From REEB95 sp035632055 (GTDB lineage: Bacteria; Pseudomonadota; Alphaproteobacteria; ATCC43930; CGMCC-115725), in assembly GCA_035632055.1 (NCBI GenBank), contig DASQHO010000018.1:1-64000 (forward strand): DNA of 64,000 nucleotides, read 5' to 3'. The position numbers and the translations under genes are program-made. Positions within the stretch are counted from its first letter, which is position 1, and each line of letters begins with the position of its first letter. The notes beneath the pieces were generated by a model, which did not search any database, had not been told where the DNA came from, and worked only from the letters and a program-made list of their open reading frames with translations. Of this stretch, positions 46,801 through 54,633 are shown one piece after another.

Positions 46801-49624
46801 CGAATTGCGCGTCTTCGCCCGACTGCGCGGCAGTCGTCCATTCCAGCAATCGGCGACGCGCAATAAACAAACGGTACAGTGTTCGCATCATCGCGTCGGC
46901 CATCAGCCAAGCCTGATGTGCGAGGAAAGTAAAAAGAAACGCGCTCTGCAACAGACCGAGGGCCAGATCTTTGCGGACGCCGTTAAGATGATTACGCAAA
47001 GAAACGGTCGCCCGCTTCGGAACGATGTTGGCAATTGCCGGGAGCAGTGGCGGGAACGCGAGGGTGAACAGCAGGAACGCGGTCCATGCCACCGCCGCGT
47101 CAAATGGCTGGAGCCAGCCCACTATGAGGGCAAGAAGCGCCGCGGGCGCCGAAAGCGAACGGCGCATATTGTCCAGCAGCTTCCACCGGCCGGCCACCGG
47201 AAGGGCGCTTCGCTCGGAATTGTCGTGCCTACCGGAGCCGCGACCGAAAAGCCAAGGCAGCAATTGCCAATCGCCGCGGACCCAGCGGTGCTGTCGTGCG
47301 CTCGCGACGTCGTAGCGTGATGGAAATTCCTCGACGAACTCGATATCGGAAGCGAGCCCCGCGCGGGCGAATATCCCCTCCAACAGATCGTGGCTCAATA
47401 TTGCGCTGTCGGGTATTTTCTCCTGCATCGCGCGTTCGACAACGTCGACATCATAGATTCCCTTCCCGACATAAGAGCCTTCCTCGAACAGATCCTGGTA
47501 AACGTCCGAAACGGCAAAGGCGTAGGGATCGAGCCCGTTGGGACCGGAGAATGCGCGCTGGAACAGCGACCCTTCCCGCCTAATGGGCAGCGATGGAGTC
47601 ACCCGGGGCTGAAGAATTCCGTGCCCTTCGACGACGCGGCCAAGCCGCTGATCGAAACGCGGGCGGTTAAGTGGATGGGCCATCTTTCCAATCAGCCGCT
47701 TCGCCGCGCCGATTGGCATCCGTGTATCCGCGTCGAGCGTGATGACGTAGCGGACGGCGGGAAGCAACGCCGACTTGCCGTCAATATTCAGGAACGTGGT
47801 ATCGGTCGCGCCGCGCAAGAGTCGGTTCAATTCGTGTAGCTTCCCGCGCTTGCGCTCCCAGCCGATCCACTTATTTTCTCCCTTGTTCCAAACGCGCCGA
47901 CGATGCAACAGGAAGAAGCGGCTGCCCGCCTTAGCCGGTCCGTATTGCTGATTGAGGCGGGCGATTCCGGCCGCGGCGGCGCCGAGCAGTTCTTCATCCG
48001 TCGCGGACACCTCGGCGGTTGAATCCACCCAATCCGACAGCAGCGCGAAGTGGAGATTGTCGTCGGCGTTCGACAGATAGTGAATCTCCAGGCGCTCGAC
48101 CTGTTCGCCGACCGATTCTTGATTGGTCAGCATCGTGGGTACGACGACGATGGTCCTGAGATCCGCCGGCACGCCTTCGCGAAGCTCCAACCCAGGCAGC
48201 GGCGTCGCACCCACAGTTTGCGTGATGAGGCGATTGACTAAAGCGACGGCAACATCCGACGCGGGCACCACGCCGAGAGTGGCGAGTAAGGCAATCGTCC
48301 AGCTGTCGAGTCCGCCATAGGCTGGGACGGCCAGCCCGAAACCCAGGACGATGGCGCCTACGAGCGCGATCATTCCGACGTAGCTGTATATGCCGCCTGC
48401 GGCGATCACATGAAAAAGCCGCCGCCGAAGCGGAACGCGGCCGTTCAGGAGCCGTTCGAATCCCTGGCGGCCCTTCGAAATCAGGTAATAGCCGGGATCG
48501 CATTCGCGGCCTGAAGCCGCGTTCGTCCGCGTCGCCACGTCGGCGGCCTGCTTTGCCGCTGCAATCGCCTGTTGAGCGATCTCGATCTCGTCGTGCCCGG
48601 AATTGCGCGCCATCTCCTCGATTGCGCGGCGGTAGAGATCGCGGGTCGTAAAATCCATGGCGGCGAAATCGCTCGCCGCGCGCAAAGCCTCGTCGACAAG
48701 GCTCACGCTCTCGAACCATTCCGCCCAATTGATCGTTGAGATCAGGCGCATGCTTGTGATCACGTTGCGCACCGTGACGTTCATCGCGCTCTGGCGCTGG
48801 ACCTCATCGCGGACGATCTGGTCGGTGGTCGTTCCTTCCGCCGAAAGCTTTTTATTCAGCCATTGCAGCGCGGGCGTGGCCTCGGGGTCACGATCGCGCA
48901 GGCGCTGGGCCAGCTGCACGGCAAATGCGGTGGACCACGGAATCTGATCGAGACTGTGCATGACGGTGGCGGCGGTCTCGCCGCTACTCGTTTTCGTTCC
49001 CAGGATCCGATCCATCAACGCATCGGCCCGGCGACTTGCGTCGAGACGCGCGACAATGGCCTCGGCCAGTCGGCGTAAATTCTCGACCAGCGTGATGCGC
49101 AAAGTAATCGCGATCGCCCATAATTCGCCGATGGTAAGCGGTTGGACGCGCTGATACGCCGCGACCAAGCGCGTGAGTTTCAGAACGTCGAAGGCGCTAT
49201 CAGTGTGGGCGACCAGTGCCCAGGCGACACCGTAGACGCGCGGATATCCCGCGAGCGGCCCATCGGCCAACTTCGGCAAGACGCGATAGAAGCCAGGTGG
49301 CAGGTCATCCTTGATCTCGCGGATCTGCTCATCCACGACGTGGAAATTGTCGAGCAGCCATTCGGCCGCCAGTGTGATCGGCTGGTGCGCACGCGTTGCG
49401 TTGACGATCGCCCGATAGGCTGTGATAAGGGCTTTCGTGTCGGCGTAAAGCCGCGGCGCACGCCGGATGGCGCGACCGCCCTCCACGGAGACGCGCTGCG
49501 CAGCGGCGAGGCTTTCAGCGTGCTGCTCCAGCCGTTCGACGCTGAACAACTCCGCGCGAATTGGTTCTTCCGGCGCATCCGTTACGGCACGCTTTGAAGA
49601 ATCAGCGGGATTTGAGTAACTCAA
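40895..49624 (-). CDS. ndvB: Cyclic beta-1,2-glucan synthase (NdvB/ChvB)
   Basis: 2909 residues, the expected size of NdvB/ChvB. Order: N-terminal cytoplasmic region; membrane helices near 420-475; GT84 glycosyltransferase domain with TLDADTRMP (DxD type), SHDLLEG and the QHRWVRGDW (QxxRW) motif; further membrane helices up to about 1000; a glycoamylase-like domain; and the C-terminal GH94 phosphorylase-like region with GTGDWNDGMDRVG near residue 2615. It initiates, elongates and cyclises periplasmic beta-1,2-glucan from UDP-glucose, used for osmotic adaptation and host interaction in rhizobia and Brucella. It is a single gene; no ndvA exporter is adjacent. Start ATG 49624. Confidence 0.96.
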   Translation of the reverse strand: MSYSNPADSSKRAVTDAPEEPIRAELFSVERLEQHAESLAAAQRVSVEGGRAIRRAPRLYADTKALITAYRAIVNATRAHQPITLAAEWLLDNFHVVDEQIREIKDDLPPGFYRVLPKLADGPLAGYPRVYGVAWALVAHTDSAFDVLKLTRLVAAYQRVQPLTIGELWAIAITLRITLVENLRRLAEAIVARLDASRRADALMDRILGTKTSSGETAATVMHSLDQIPWSTAFAVQLAQRLRDRDPEATPALQWLNKKLSAEGTTTDQIVRDEVQRQSAMNVTVRNVITSMRLISTINWAEWFESVSLVDEALRAASDFAAMDFTTRDLYRRAIEEMARNSGHDEIEIAQQAIAAAKQAADVATRTNAASGRECDPGYYLISKGRQGFERLLNGRVPLRRRLFHVIAAGGIYSYVGMIALVGAIVLGFGLAVPAYGGLDSWTIALLATLGVVPASDVAVALVNRLITQTVGATPLPGLELREGVPADLRTIVVVPTMLTNQESVGEQVERLEIHYLSNADDNLHFALLSDWVDSTAEVSATDEELLGAAAAGIARLNQQYGPAKAGSRFFLLHRRRVWNKGENKWIGWERKRGKLHELNRLLRGATDTTFLNIDGKSALLPAVRYVITLDADTRMPIGAAKRLIGKMAHPLNRPRFDQRLGRVVEGHGILQPRVTPSLPIRREGSLFQRAFSGPNGLDPYAFAVSDVYQDLFEEGSYVGKGIYDVDVVERAMQEKIPDSAILSHDLLEGIFARAGLASDIEFVEEFPSRYDVASARQHRWVRGDWQLLPWLFGRGSGRHDNSERSALPVAGRWKLLDNMRRSLSAPAALLALIVGWLQPFDAAVAWTAFLLFTLAFPPLLPAIANIVPKRATVSLRNHLNGVRKDLALGLLQSAFLFTFLAHQAWLMADAMMRTLYRLFIARRRLLEWTTAAQSGEDAQFDTRALGIQILASIAFAACVGLVIVFVGNHTWPLAGPFAALWVFSPVVARLASLPPPVTGHLTVTAADADVLRMIARRTWRFFEIFVTPEDNMLPPDNFQEDPHPVVAHRTSPTNMGLYLLSVVIARDFGWLGTFNTADRLEATFATMGRLERFRGHFYNWYDTQSLHPLEPKYISSVDSGNLAGHLIALGNACREIIAGPAFHPRWSDGLKDTIGLLAESLRAIPHESGPPKLATAIDEFGGLLARSPGDVVALARFMDELVRRAEAIAQAAKEFTDKETCDVRIWADALRTSVHAHRHDFETIMPWAGIVARDVALVAGDSALSRLAEISTLEHLPQLCDAARCSLKERKTGSLGNDPNAAALVVALEKSEEAARLLVHRLATLAETSKTMATAMEFGFLFDRDRQLLSIGYRGADASLDSNYYDLLASEARLASFIAIAKGDVPARHWFHLGRTLTPIDGGSGLISWSGSMFEYLMPSLVMRAPAGSLLEQTSRLIVRRQIEYGEELGIPWGMSDSEYNARDIEQTYQYSSFGVPDLGYKRALAENTVVAPYATALAAMVDPAAAVRNFKRLARLGARGEYGWYEAVDYTRSRVPDGAKFAVVRAYMAHHQAMSLVAIGDALQDGAMRARFHAEAFVQAAELLLQERMPRDVALARQPPEHTTEAVELVGPVPEVRRRYTSAHSRVPRTQLLSNGRYSVMVTAVGSGYSRWRNTAVTRWREDTTGDGWGSYIFLSDVRSGDVWSAGYQPCGAEPDAYDVVFSEDGARIVRRDGSISTVLEIAISPEDDAEVRRVSITNHGARTREIDVTSYAEIALARQSDDLAHPAFSKLFVETEFVSGLGAILATRRRRSDGDPQIWAAHLVVVEGETSGDVQFETDRARFLGRGRTSRAPAAVCDGWPLSDTVGPVLDPVFSLRQRVRIPRGDTARLAFWTMAAPTREAVLDLADKHHDAMAYERATTLAWTQAQMQLHHLGISSDDAHLFQRLANHVLYSDPALRPAQDVLKRGARKSSTLWAQGISGDLPIVLVQVAESDDLELVRQVLRAHEYWRLKQLAVDLVILNERAPSYIQDLQNSLDALVRTNRSMPKGPGDDTRGAVFVLRADLVPSEVRGLVQTAARAVLRGGRGTLAEQINWARDRKPPTAAPIWRVPANTAPEPKLPQPVLEYFNGFGGFGAQGREYATILEEADCTPAPWINVIANPSFGFQVSSEGGGYTWALNSQQNQLTPWSNDPVGDAPGEVLYVRDEETGEVWSATALPIREKVSPYTAIHGLGYSRFEHRAHGVALELLQFVPVDDAIKISRLKLTDHSGRVRRLSVTAYVEWVLGASRTATAPFVVTEIDPKTGAMFAQNPWSNEFGEQVAFADLAGRQATWTGDRTEFIGRDGTLDRPLGLAPGAQLSCRVGAGLDPCGALQTRVTLYALGAVEVILFLGEAPSRGEAQSLITKYRAADLDTVFAAVTKQWDDVTGAIQVKTPDRTLDILMNHWLPYQTLSCRVWARTGFYQASGAYGFRDQLQDVMALCVSRPDLTRAHLLRAAGRQFAEGDVQHWWLPDTGRGIRTRITDDRIWLAYVTAHYVGVTSDLAVLEEMVPFLNGPVLREGQHDAFFQPITSTKQASVFEHCALALDTSLATGAHGLPLMGTGDWNDGMDRVGEGGKGESVWLGWFLHATLMTFARLAERRRDGRAHDWLEHAAALKGALEQHGWDGDWYRRAYFDNGTPLGSVSNSECRIDSIAQSWSVISGAAEPARAERAMAAADKYLVRHDDLLALLLTPPFDHAGPDPGYIKGYPAGIRENGGQYTHAAAWLALAFARLGDGDRAFELLSLLNPINHANNPSSIHRYKVEPYVVSADIYSAPPHVGRGGWTWYSGSAGWIYRVALEGILGFRLQGSNLLIDPCIPKTWPSYEIAFRHGGARYDIRVENPLGISRGVLAIKLDGEMLSRTPPLIPVTDDGASHSVQVILG

Positions 49625-49915
49625 GGTTTTAGGCCTTGTCTGCGACTATCGTCGCGGCCGCACATCATTCAGCCTCGGTGGCTGCTGATGCACGGATATC
49701 AGTCCCCATTCCTGCGAGCAGTTCCTGACGCAGCATGGCGATTCGGCCTAGACGCGCACGTCCAAGACCCGAACGCAATCATCATCATCGCATGCCTGTT
49801 GACGGCTCGGGCGAGCCTGGCGGTAGCCCTATCGCAGCTCGCGACTTGGCCTTCTTTCCATCCCCGCGTTGATCGCCTTGAGGGGACGGTTCGACCGGCG
49901 CGGGCCGGCTCAGAT

Positions 49916-51061
49916 CTAATCGGTGAGAATCACGCCGGTGGTCGTGGTGCCGGTTCCGGCGCCAGAGCCGCCCGAACATTGCAAATTGAAGACGAGATCG
50001 TTGTAGTCGTAGTCGTCGCTCGTGCCGCCCATGTCGTTGAACGCGTACTGGAAGCTGTTGCCGCCGAGTGCGGCGCAGTTCGGCGCGGCGTTCAGTAGTG
50101 CTTGCGACCAGCTTACGCTGGTTTTTTTCGCCCCCCAATCGCCCGAGCCCGTAGCAGTAAAGCACTGCTGCGGCGCGCTGGGATAGGTCCAGCTGCCATA
50201 TCTCAGCGTGCCCTGCAGCACCTGCATGCTGCAATCCTGCGTCGTCGGATAAACGCCGTGCGTGCCGGTTGAAGCCCCGCCGGGCGCGGTATTCGCCTGC
50301 GAGTTCGGTGGAATCAGGCTTGAATAGAACCACTGGGTGTCGCCGTTACGCGAACCATAGGTGTTATTGCCGTAATTACAGCCGCCAAGCGACGAGGGCC
50401 GGCCGCCGGTTACGTTCTTGAAGGCGAAGCCGATCTGCTGGCTGGCGGCGACGGTGATCGACACCGTGTTCGGATTGCTGCTGCTGGTATTAGTCCAGAC
50501 CACATTGTTGAGCGTATTCGCATTCGGCACGCCACCGTTGGCGGGCACGACGTACCAGTAGAGCGAGTTGGCGTCGCAGGCGCTGCTGGTGAAGCCGGTG
50601 GTATCGAAGGTCATGGTCACCACCGGATTCTTCGCTGCCGCGAAGACGGTGACGTTCATCGTCCGCATGAACAGACCCATCAGCGTCGTCGGCATCGAGG
50701 CGGAGATGCTGACTGACATGGTATAGGCAACGTTGTTGCCGCTGCCAATGGTGCCGGGCGTTATCACCGTTGACTTCACGGTGATATTCGACGGCAACGA
50801 TGCCGTGCCCTTCGTGACAAAAGCTTGCGCCAGTGCGGTCGCGTTTGCCTGGGCCGACGGGGCGGTATAGGCAGCTGCGCCGGAGATCGCTGCCGAATCG
50901 ACGATGCTCTGGAGCATGACGCGAGCCTGCGTTCCACGCGCATAGTCGATTCCACCGCCGACGGCGAACAAAAGCGGCGTCAGCATCAGGCCAAAGAACA
51001 AGGCGACGTTGCCGCGGTTGTCGCGGCCGACGCGGCGAAGAAACGACCAATACGGGCTCAT
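49916..51061 (-). CDS. TadG-like exported protein with C-terminal DUF4114-type domain
   Basis: 381 residues. The N-terminus RDNRGNVALFFGLMLTPLLF with one membrane helix (about 18-40) and GGIDYARGTQARVMLQ is the Tad pilus-associated TadE/TadG start. The middle is Thr/Ser/Asn-rich and beta-like. The C-terminus FNDMGGTSDDYDYNDLVF matches the DUF4114 calcium-binding type motif. Such proteins are pseudopilin-like or surface-displayed. No other tad/cpa gene is in the window, so this is an orphan. It lies after ndvB with a 291-base gap that holds no clear feature. Confidence 0.72.
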   Translation of the reverse strand: MSPYWSFLRRVGRDNRGNVALFFGLMLTPLLFAVGGGIDYARGTQARVMLQSIVDSAAISGAAAYTAPSAQANATALAQAFVTKGTASLPSNITVKSTVITPGTIGSGNNVAYTMSVSISASMPTTLMGLFMRTMNVTVFAAAKNPVVTMTFDTTGFTSSACDANSLYWYVVPANGGVPNANTLNNVVWTNTSSSNPNTVSITVAASQQIGFAFKNVTGGRPSSLGGCNYGNNTYGSRNGDTQWFYSSLIPPNSQANTAPGGASTGTHGVYPTTQDCSMQVLQGTLRYGSWTYPSAPQQCFTATGSGDWGAKKTSVSWSQALLNAAPNCAALGGNSFQYAFNDMGGTSDDYDYNDLVFNLQCSGGSGAGTGTTTTGVILTD

Positions 51062-51276
51062 ACGCCTTTGCCCTGATACCTAGTTGCGGATCGTGACCAG
51101 CGGACTCCGGAATTCGCCGAGATCCCGAATATCGTCCGCGTCGTTGGCGGCTCTGTCGCGAAATTGCTTCGCCCGAGCGCGCGAACCGAGCGTCGAATTC
51201 GATTGCAAAACCGGAAAATCGGACACGATGCATTCACGAGTGCGCCGCCAGGATGCGCCCCGCGGAAAACATTGCA

Positions 51277-51290
51277 TTGATTCAAATCAA
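51277..51290 (-). promoter_or_regulatory. FNR/FixK box (TTGATTCAAATCAA)
   Basis: Exact TTGAT-N4-ATCAA, extended to a 7-bp inverted repeat (ATTGATT, 2 bases, AATCAAT). It lies 222 bases before the TadG-like start on the minus strand and about 400 bases before the plus-strand terminator. Which transcript it serves is unclear. Confidence 0.5.
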
Positions 51291-51680
51291 TCGGATTCCA
51301 GATTCCGCTGCGCGTCCCCAACTTTTTTTGGCAGTTAGAAACCGTTAACCATGAGTCGGAGGGTTCTATCGTTCTGGCAGAGTGGTTGTGGATTTTTGGT
51401 GTCGGAGAAAATCCGTCTCCCTCGTGTGGACGGATTGGCCGGCACCTCTCGCGCCGCTTCGTCGCTCGAGCGCCCAGCGGGAGAGACATGACCGGATCGG
51501 CACTGTGGTCTGAGAGCCCGGTTGCAAAGGTCGCGGAGATCGGCTTCGGCCCAATCGCCGAACCCCACCGCGCCCGCCAATATCCGGATGGCCTTATCTA
51601 AATCTACTTTCGAGGCGTATACGCGGAGCATGAAATCGGCGAAAAAAGGATCGTCCCAACACTCCGATTACCCAACTTCA

Positions 51681-51712
51681 ACCCGCGGCGAAACGATCGT
51701 CGCGGGTTTTTT
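51681..51712 (+). terminator. Strong intrinsic terminator with no assigned upstream gene
   Basis: ACCCGCGGCGA and TCGTCGCGGGT form an 11-bp stem (one G-U pair) with loop AACGA, followed by six T. It is oriented for plus-strand transcripts, yet no convincing plus-strand gene precedes it. Confidence 0.75.
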
Positions 51713-51786
51713 CCGCGGCGCCGATCGGCGTCTCGGGATAAACGGCTTTCGATAACCGGCTGGGGCCGTGAACCGACCGCTTGCGC

Positions 51787-52401
51787 CTAGAATTGCAGCA
51801 GGCCGAGCGGCTTTGGGCGCATATCCCGCTTCGCCAGGCAAGCGCCGACGAGCGCCGACACAAGAAACTCCACGGTTGCAAGATACCGCGTCCGTGGATC
51901 GGCATCGGCGCGCGGCGCTCCGGTGAAGCGCAGTGACGAAGACAACTGCGCGCATTGCAGCGCGATCTCGTCGCAATCGAACGCCAGCAGCTCATCCGCG
52001 CGCCCGAAGTCCCTGCGGATGTCGTCGACGATTTTCAGGTCGTTGCGGATGGTTGGCCCGAAGACCCCCATCGCAAATCCGACCCGAATCTTGGCTGCGA
52101 AGGTCGCGAGCGGGCCGCAACCATCGAATAGTTCGCCCTTGTCCGTCTCGTTAAGATCGACGAAGCGGCTGGCGATCGCGAGCGTCAGATGTTTCTCGAC
52201 CAGCGCCGCGCCGACGACTGCCGCGCCTCGCTCGTTCTGACTGGCGATCTCGCTCAGCGTCGCATTCAGAACATCGGCGGCGGTATTGACCCGCGCGTCA
52301 GGCACGGCGCGGCTCCGCAAGCCGGCAACGCCGGTAGGGTTGCTGCCGGCACGCGGGGGACATGCCGGCAGCGGAGATGGCTCGATCTTGGGAGCAGTCA
52401 C
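51787..52401 (-). CDS. MltR/DUF4145-like protein
   Basis: 204 residues. The core ERGAAVVGAALVEKHLTLAI, then ELFDGCGPLATFAAKIRVGFAMG and NDLKIVDDIRRDFGR is the pattern of the MltR (mannitol-operon repressor)/DUF4145 helical family, where the usual ending is RNxFAH. DNA binding has not been shown for most members. The first 40 residues are Pro-rich and may not be part of the fold. It lies 76 bases after the sigma-54 activator gene on the same strand. Confidence 0.65.
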   Translation of the reverse strand: MTAPKIEPSPLPACPPRAGSNPTGVAGLRSRAVPDARVNTAADVLNATLSEIASQNERGAAVVGAALVEKHLTLAIASRFVDLNETDKGELFDGCGPLATFAAKIRVGFAMGVFGPTIRNDLKIVDDIRRDFGRADELLAFDCDEIALQCAQLSSSLRFTGAPRADADPRTRYLATVEFLVSALVGACLAKRDMRPKPLGLLQF

Positions 52402-52477
52402 GAGGGAGGCGCTGCCCGCGGACGGCCATCACATTCATGCGCCGCATCAATGGAGCCCCCGGCGCGAGGGTCGATGG

Positions 52478-53683
52478 TTAAGCATGGTCGCGATCCGCTG
52501 TCGACGTATCTACACGCCGCATCGGTCTGCGGTCGATCGTGATGCCGTGCTTCTCAATCAGCCGATAGAGGGTCATGCGCGAGATATTGAGTTCTTGCGC
52601 CGACCGTTTGACGTTGAAGCGGTTGCGCTCGAGCGTCTGCCTGACGAGCTGCACTTCGGTGTCGGCGCGCGCTTTGAGCAGATCGTGATTTTCGCCGTCC
52701 GCCTGCTTCGCCGCCGGCGTCAGGCCGAGATCGGCGACCTCGATGCTTGAACCGTCGGCCATGACGGCAGCACGCCGGATGCACGCGATCAGCTCGCGAA
52801 CGTTGCCCGGCCACGGATAGCTGACGATGTAGGATTCCGCCGCGGGCGAAAGCGCAAGGTCCGGGCGGCCAAGCTCTTCGGCAAAACGCGTCAGGAAGAA
52901 CTTAGCGAGCAGCTGGACATCGTCGCCGCGTTCGCGCAACGCCGGCAGGGCAAGCGTGAGTACGTTCAACCGATAATACAGGTCCTCACGGAATCGCTTC
53001 TCGGCCACCGCCTGGCGGAGATTGATGTTGGTCGCGGCGATGACCCGCGTGTTGATCGGGATCGATTTGCAGCTGCCGATGCGCTCGATCGTCTTTTCCT
53101 GCAGGAACCGCAGCAGGTGAACCTGCGTTTCGAGCGGCAGGTCGCCGATTTCATCGAGAAACACCGTGCCGTTCGCGGCGGATTCGATGCGTCCGAGCTT
53201 GCGCGTGCCGGCGCCCGTGAAGGCGCCTTTTTCATAGCCGAAAAGCTCGGAACTGATCAGAGTGGTCGGGATCGCGCCGCAATTGATCGCGACGAATGGC
53301 CCATTCTTCCAGGCCGACCGCTCGTGCATCGCGCGTGCGACGAGCTCCTTGCCCGTTCCGCTCTCGCCGGTAATCAGAACCGGCGCGCTCGATGCCGCAA
53401 AACGCCGGATCGAGTCGAAGATCCGCATCATTGCCGGGCTGGCGCCGACCATATAGCCGGAACTTTCCGCGCGGTCTTCGCCACCCGTCGCCGTGCGCAC
53501 CGCAGCGGCTGGGCGCGCGCCGGTCAAAATCAAATCGTGCAACTGCTTCCGCAACGCGGGATCGCGCGCGCACAGTTCAAAAACCAGTTTCGAAAGCCCG
53601 ACAGCGCCGATGCGGCCGATGTCGTCGAGATTAGGCGCGTCGCCGCCGTTCGGTGAGACCGCCGCCACTCGGTTCGCAAGCAT
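52478..53683 (-). CDS. Sigma-54-dependent transcriptional activator
   Basis: 401 residues. The first 90 residues have no receiver, GAF or PAS signature. AAA+ domain with Walker A GESGTGKE, the sigma-54 contact loop GAFTGA, Walker B FLDEIGDLP and the R-finger region LRERGDD. C-terminal Fis-type helix-turn-helix (FNVKRSAQELNISRMTLYRLIEK). It should drive -24/-12 promoters; three such sequences lie 5.6-7.7 kb upstream in the amyloid-like cluster, and no other candidate target is in the window. ATG 53683 is preferred; a longer frame to 53857 is unlike protein. Inverted repeats in its leader could be autoregulatory sites. Confidence 0.9.
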   Translation of the reverse strand: MLANRVAAVSPNGGDAPNLDDIGRIGAVGLSKLVFELCARDPALRKQLHDLILTGARPAAAVRTATGGEDRAESSGYMVGASPAMMRIFDSIRRFAASSAPVLITGESGTGKELVARAMHERSAWKNGPFVAINCGAIPTTLISSELFGYEKGAFTGAGTRKLGRIESAANGTVFLDEIGDLPLETQVHLLRFLQEKTIERIGSCKSIPINTRVIAATNINLRQAVAEKRFREDLYYRLNVLTLALPALRERGDDVQLLAKFFLTRFAEELGRPDLALSPAAESYIVSYPWPGNVRELIACIRRAAVMADGSSIEVADLGLTPAAKQADGENHDLLKARADTEVQLVRQTLERNRFNVKRSAQELNISRMTLYRLIEKHGITIDRRPMRRVDTSTADRDHA

Positions 53684-54078
53684 TCGCGAAAAGCCCCCTT
53701 TGATTTTTAGCGGTGCTTTCGTTGAAGCACCTGCGCATAGGCAAAAGTACCTATGCATGTCCGGAATTGCGACGGTGCATCGGATTCGAGACAAACGCGA
53801 TGGAGTTATCCGGGAGGTTAGATGCCGCGCTACACAAAGGCTGCACGGTACCCACAAGAGTAATGCGAGTATCCGATGGTGCGTCCCAAGGGATGAATAG
53901 TTGCGCCGGTCACCAATAGTTTACGCGATTTACACCATAAGTCGCCGCCGCAATGGGTAGTACTCCGCGGTGACATGAATCTATTGGTGTATTTCTCTAC
54001 ATGATGAACGGCCCGGTAATAATTCCGGCCGCCGGACCGATCGAAGAACCGAACATCGTCAATACGATGTTAAATTCG
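53684..54078. promoter_or_regulatory. 395-base leader with three inverted repeats
   Basis: Between the sigma-54 activator gene and the Gly-rich exported gene, with no gene visible. It holds GGTGCTT/AAGCACC (53712-53731, loop 6), GCATAGG/CCTATGC (53735-53756, spacer 8) and the distant pair CACCAATAG (53911-53919)/CTATTGGTG (53981-53989). The first two are within 75 bases of the activator ATG and could be operators or leader stems. Confidence 0.45.
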
Positions 54079-54522
54079 TCAGTGGCCGCCGAGGCCCGTC
54101 GCGCCGAACGCGCCGCCGGCTGCCGAAGCACCCAACGAACCGGGCGAAACGCCTCCGCCGGCGCCGCCGCCGACTTGCGACAGCGGGACGACCCCGCCGG
54201 TGCCGACCAGGTTCGTCGGCACCGACAGGGCGGAACCGACCGCTTGCATGCCCGTACCGAAGCCCCCCATTGCCGCGCCTTCACCCGCCGAAATTGCTCC
54301 GAGATCCACGGAGGAAGCCCCGGAGTTCGCGGTCGATGTCAGCTGCGGGAGATTGACAGCCGAACCCAGCCACGGGCCGAACTGCTGCTGGTTCGAATTG
54401 CTCTGTAACTGCTGGGAGAAAAAGGCGGAATCGGGATCCGCGAGAGCAAGGGACGGTAGCGCCAACATGCCTATGGCGCGTGCGCCAATACGGACCGCAG
54501 AGATCGCCTTTTGCCCCTTCAT
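54079..54522 (-). CDS. Small exported Gly/Ala-rich protein, C-terminal His
   Basis: 147 residues. A signal peptide is likely (ARAIGMLALPSLALA|DPD, about 1-28). The mature part begins Gln/Asn/Ser-rich (QLQSNSNQQQFG) and then becomes Gly-rich, low in complexity, ending in GLGGH. No family recognised. It follows the FapF-like barrel gene by 111 bases on the same strand, with a GC hairpin between. The single His at the extreme C-terminus is shared with four other exported proteins in this cluster. Possibly a minor fibre or accessory component; this is inference. Confidence 0.6.
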   Translation of the reverse strand: MKGQKAISAVRIGARAIGMLALPSLALADPDSAFFSQQLQSNSNQQQFGPWLGSAVNLPQLTSTANSGASSVDLGAISAGEGAAMGGFGTGMQAVGSALSVPTNLVGTGGVVPLSQVGGGAGGGVSPGSLGASAAGGAFGATGLGGH

Positions 54523-54607
54523 AGCCGACTATGGAACGACTTGGCGGCGCGCAGCACGATGGCGCAGCAGTATTACCCGAAAGTGCGGGCGCTACGCCTT
54601 TCGTCAG

Positions 54608-54625
54608 CCGCCCGAGGCCGGGCGG
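54608..54625 (-). terminator. GC-rich hairpin after the barrel gene
   Basis: CCGCCCG, loop AGGC, CGGGCGG lies 9 bases beyond the barrel stop on the minus strand. No T-run follows, so it may be a partial terminator or a processing/stability stem between the two genes. Confidence 0.4.
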
Positions 54626-54633
54626 TCAAACGA

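Larger units (their letters stand above)
51062..51786. other. 725-base gene-poor stretch
   Basis: It contains the promoter side of the TadG-like gene, an exact FNR/FixK box at 51277-51290 and a strong plus-strand terminator at 51681-51712. A 37-codon plus-strand frame (51488-51601) has a GGGAGAG just before its ATG but no recognisable product. A short regulated transcript or small RNA reading rightwards is possible. Confidence 0.5.

Noticed and set aside
49625..49915. Promoter or small gene between ndvB and the TadG-like gene
   Set aside because: I could not find a convincing promoter, terminator with T-run or coding frame in this 291-base gap.
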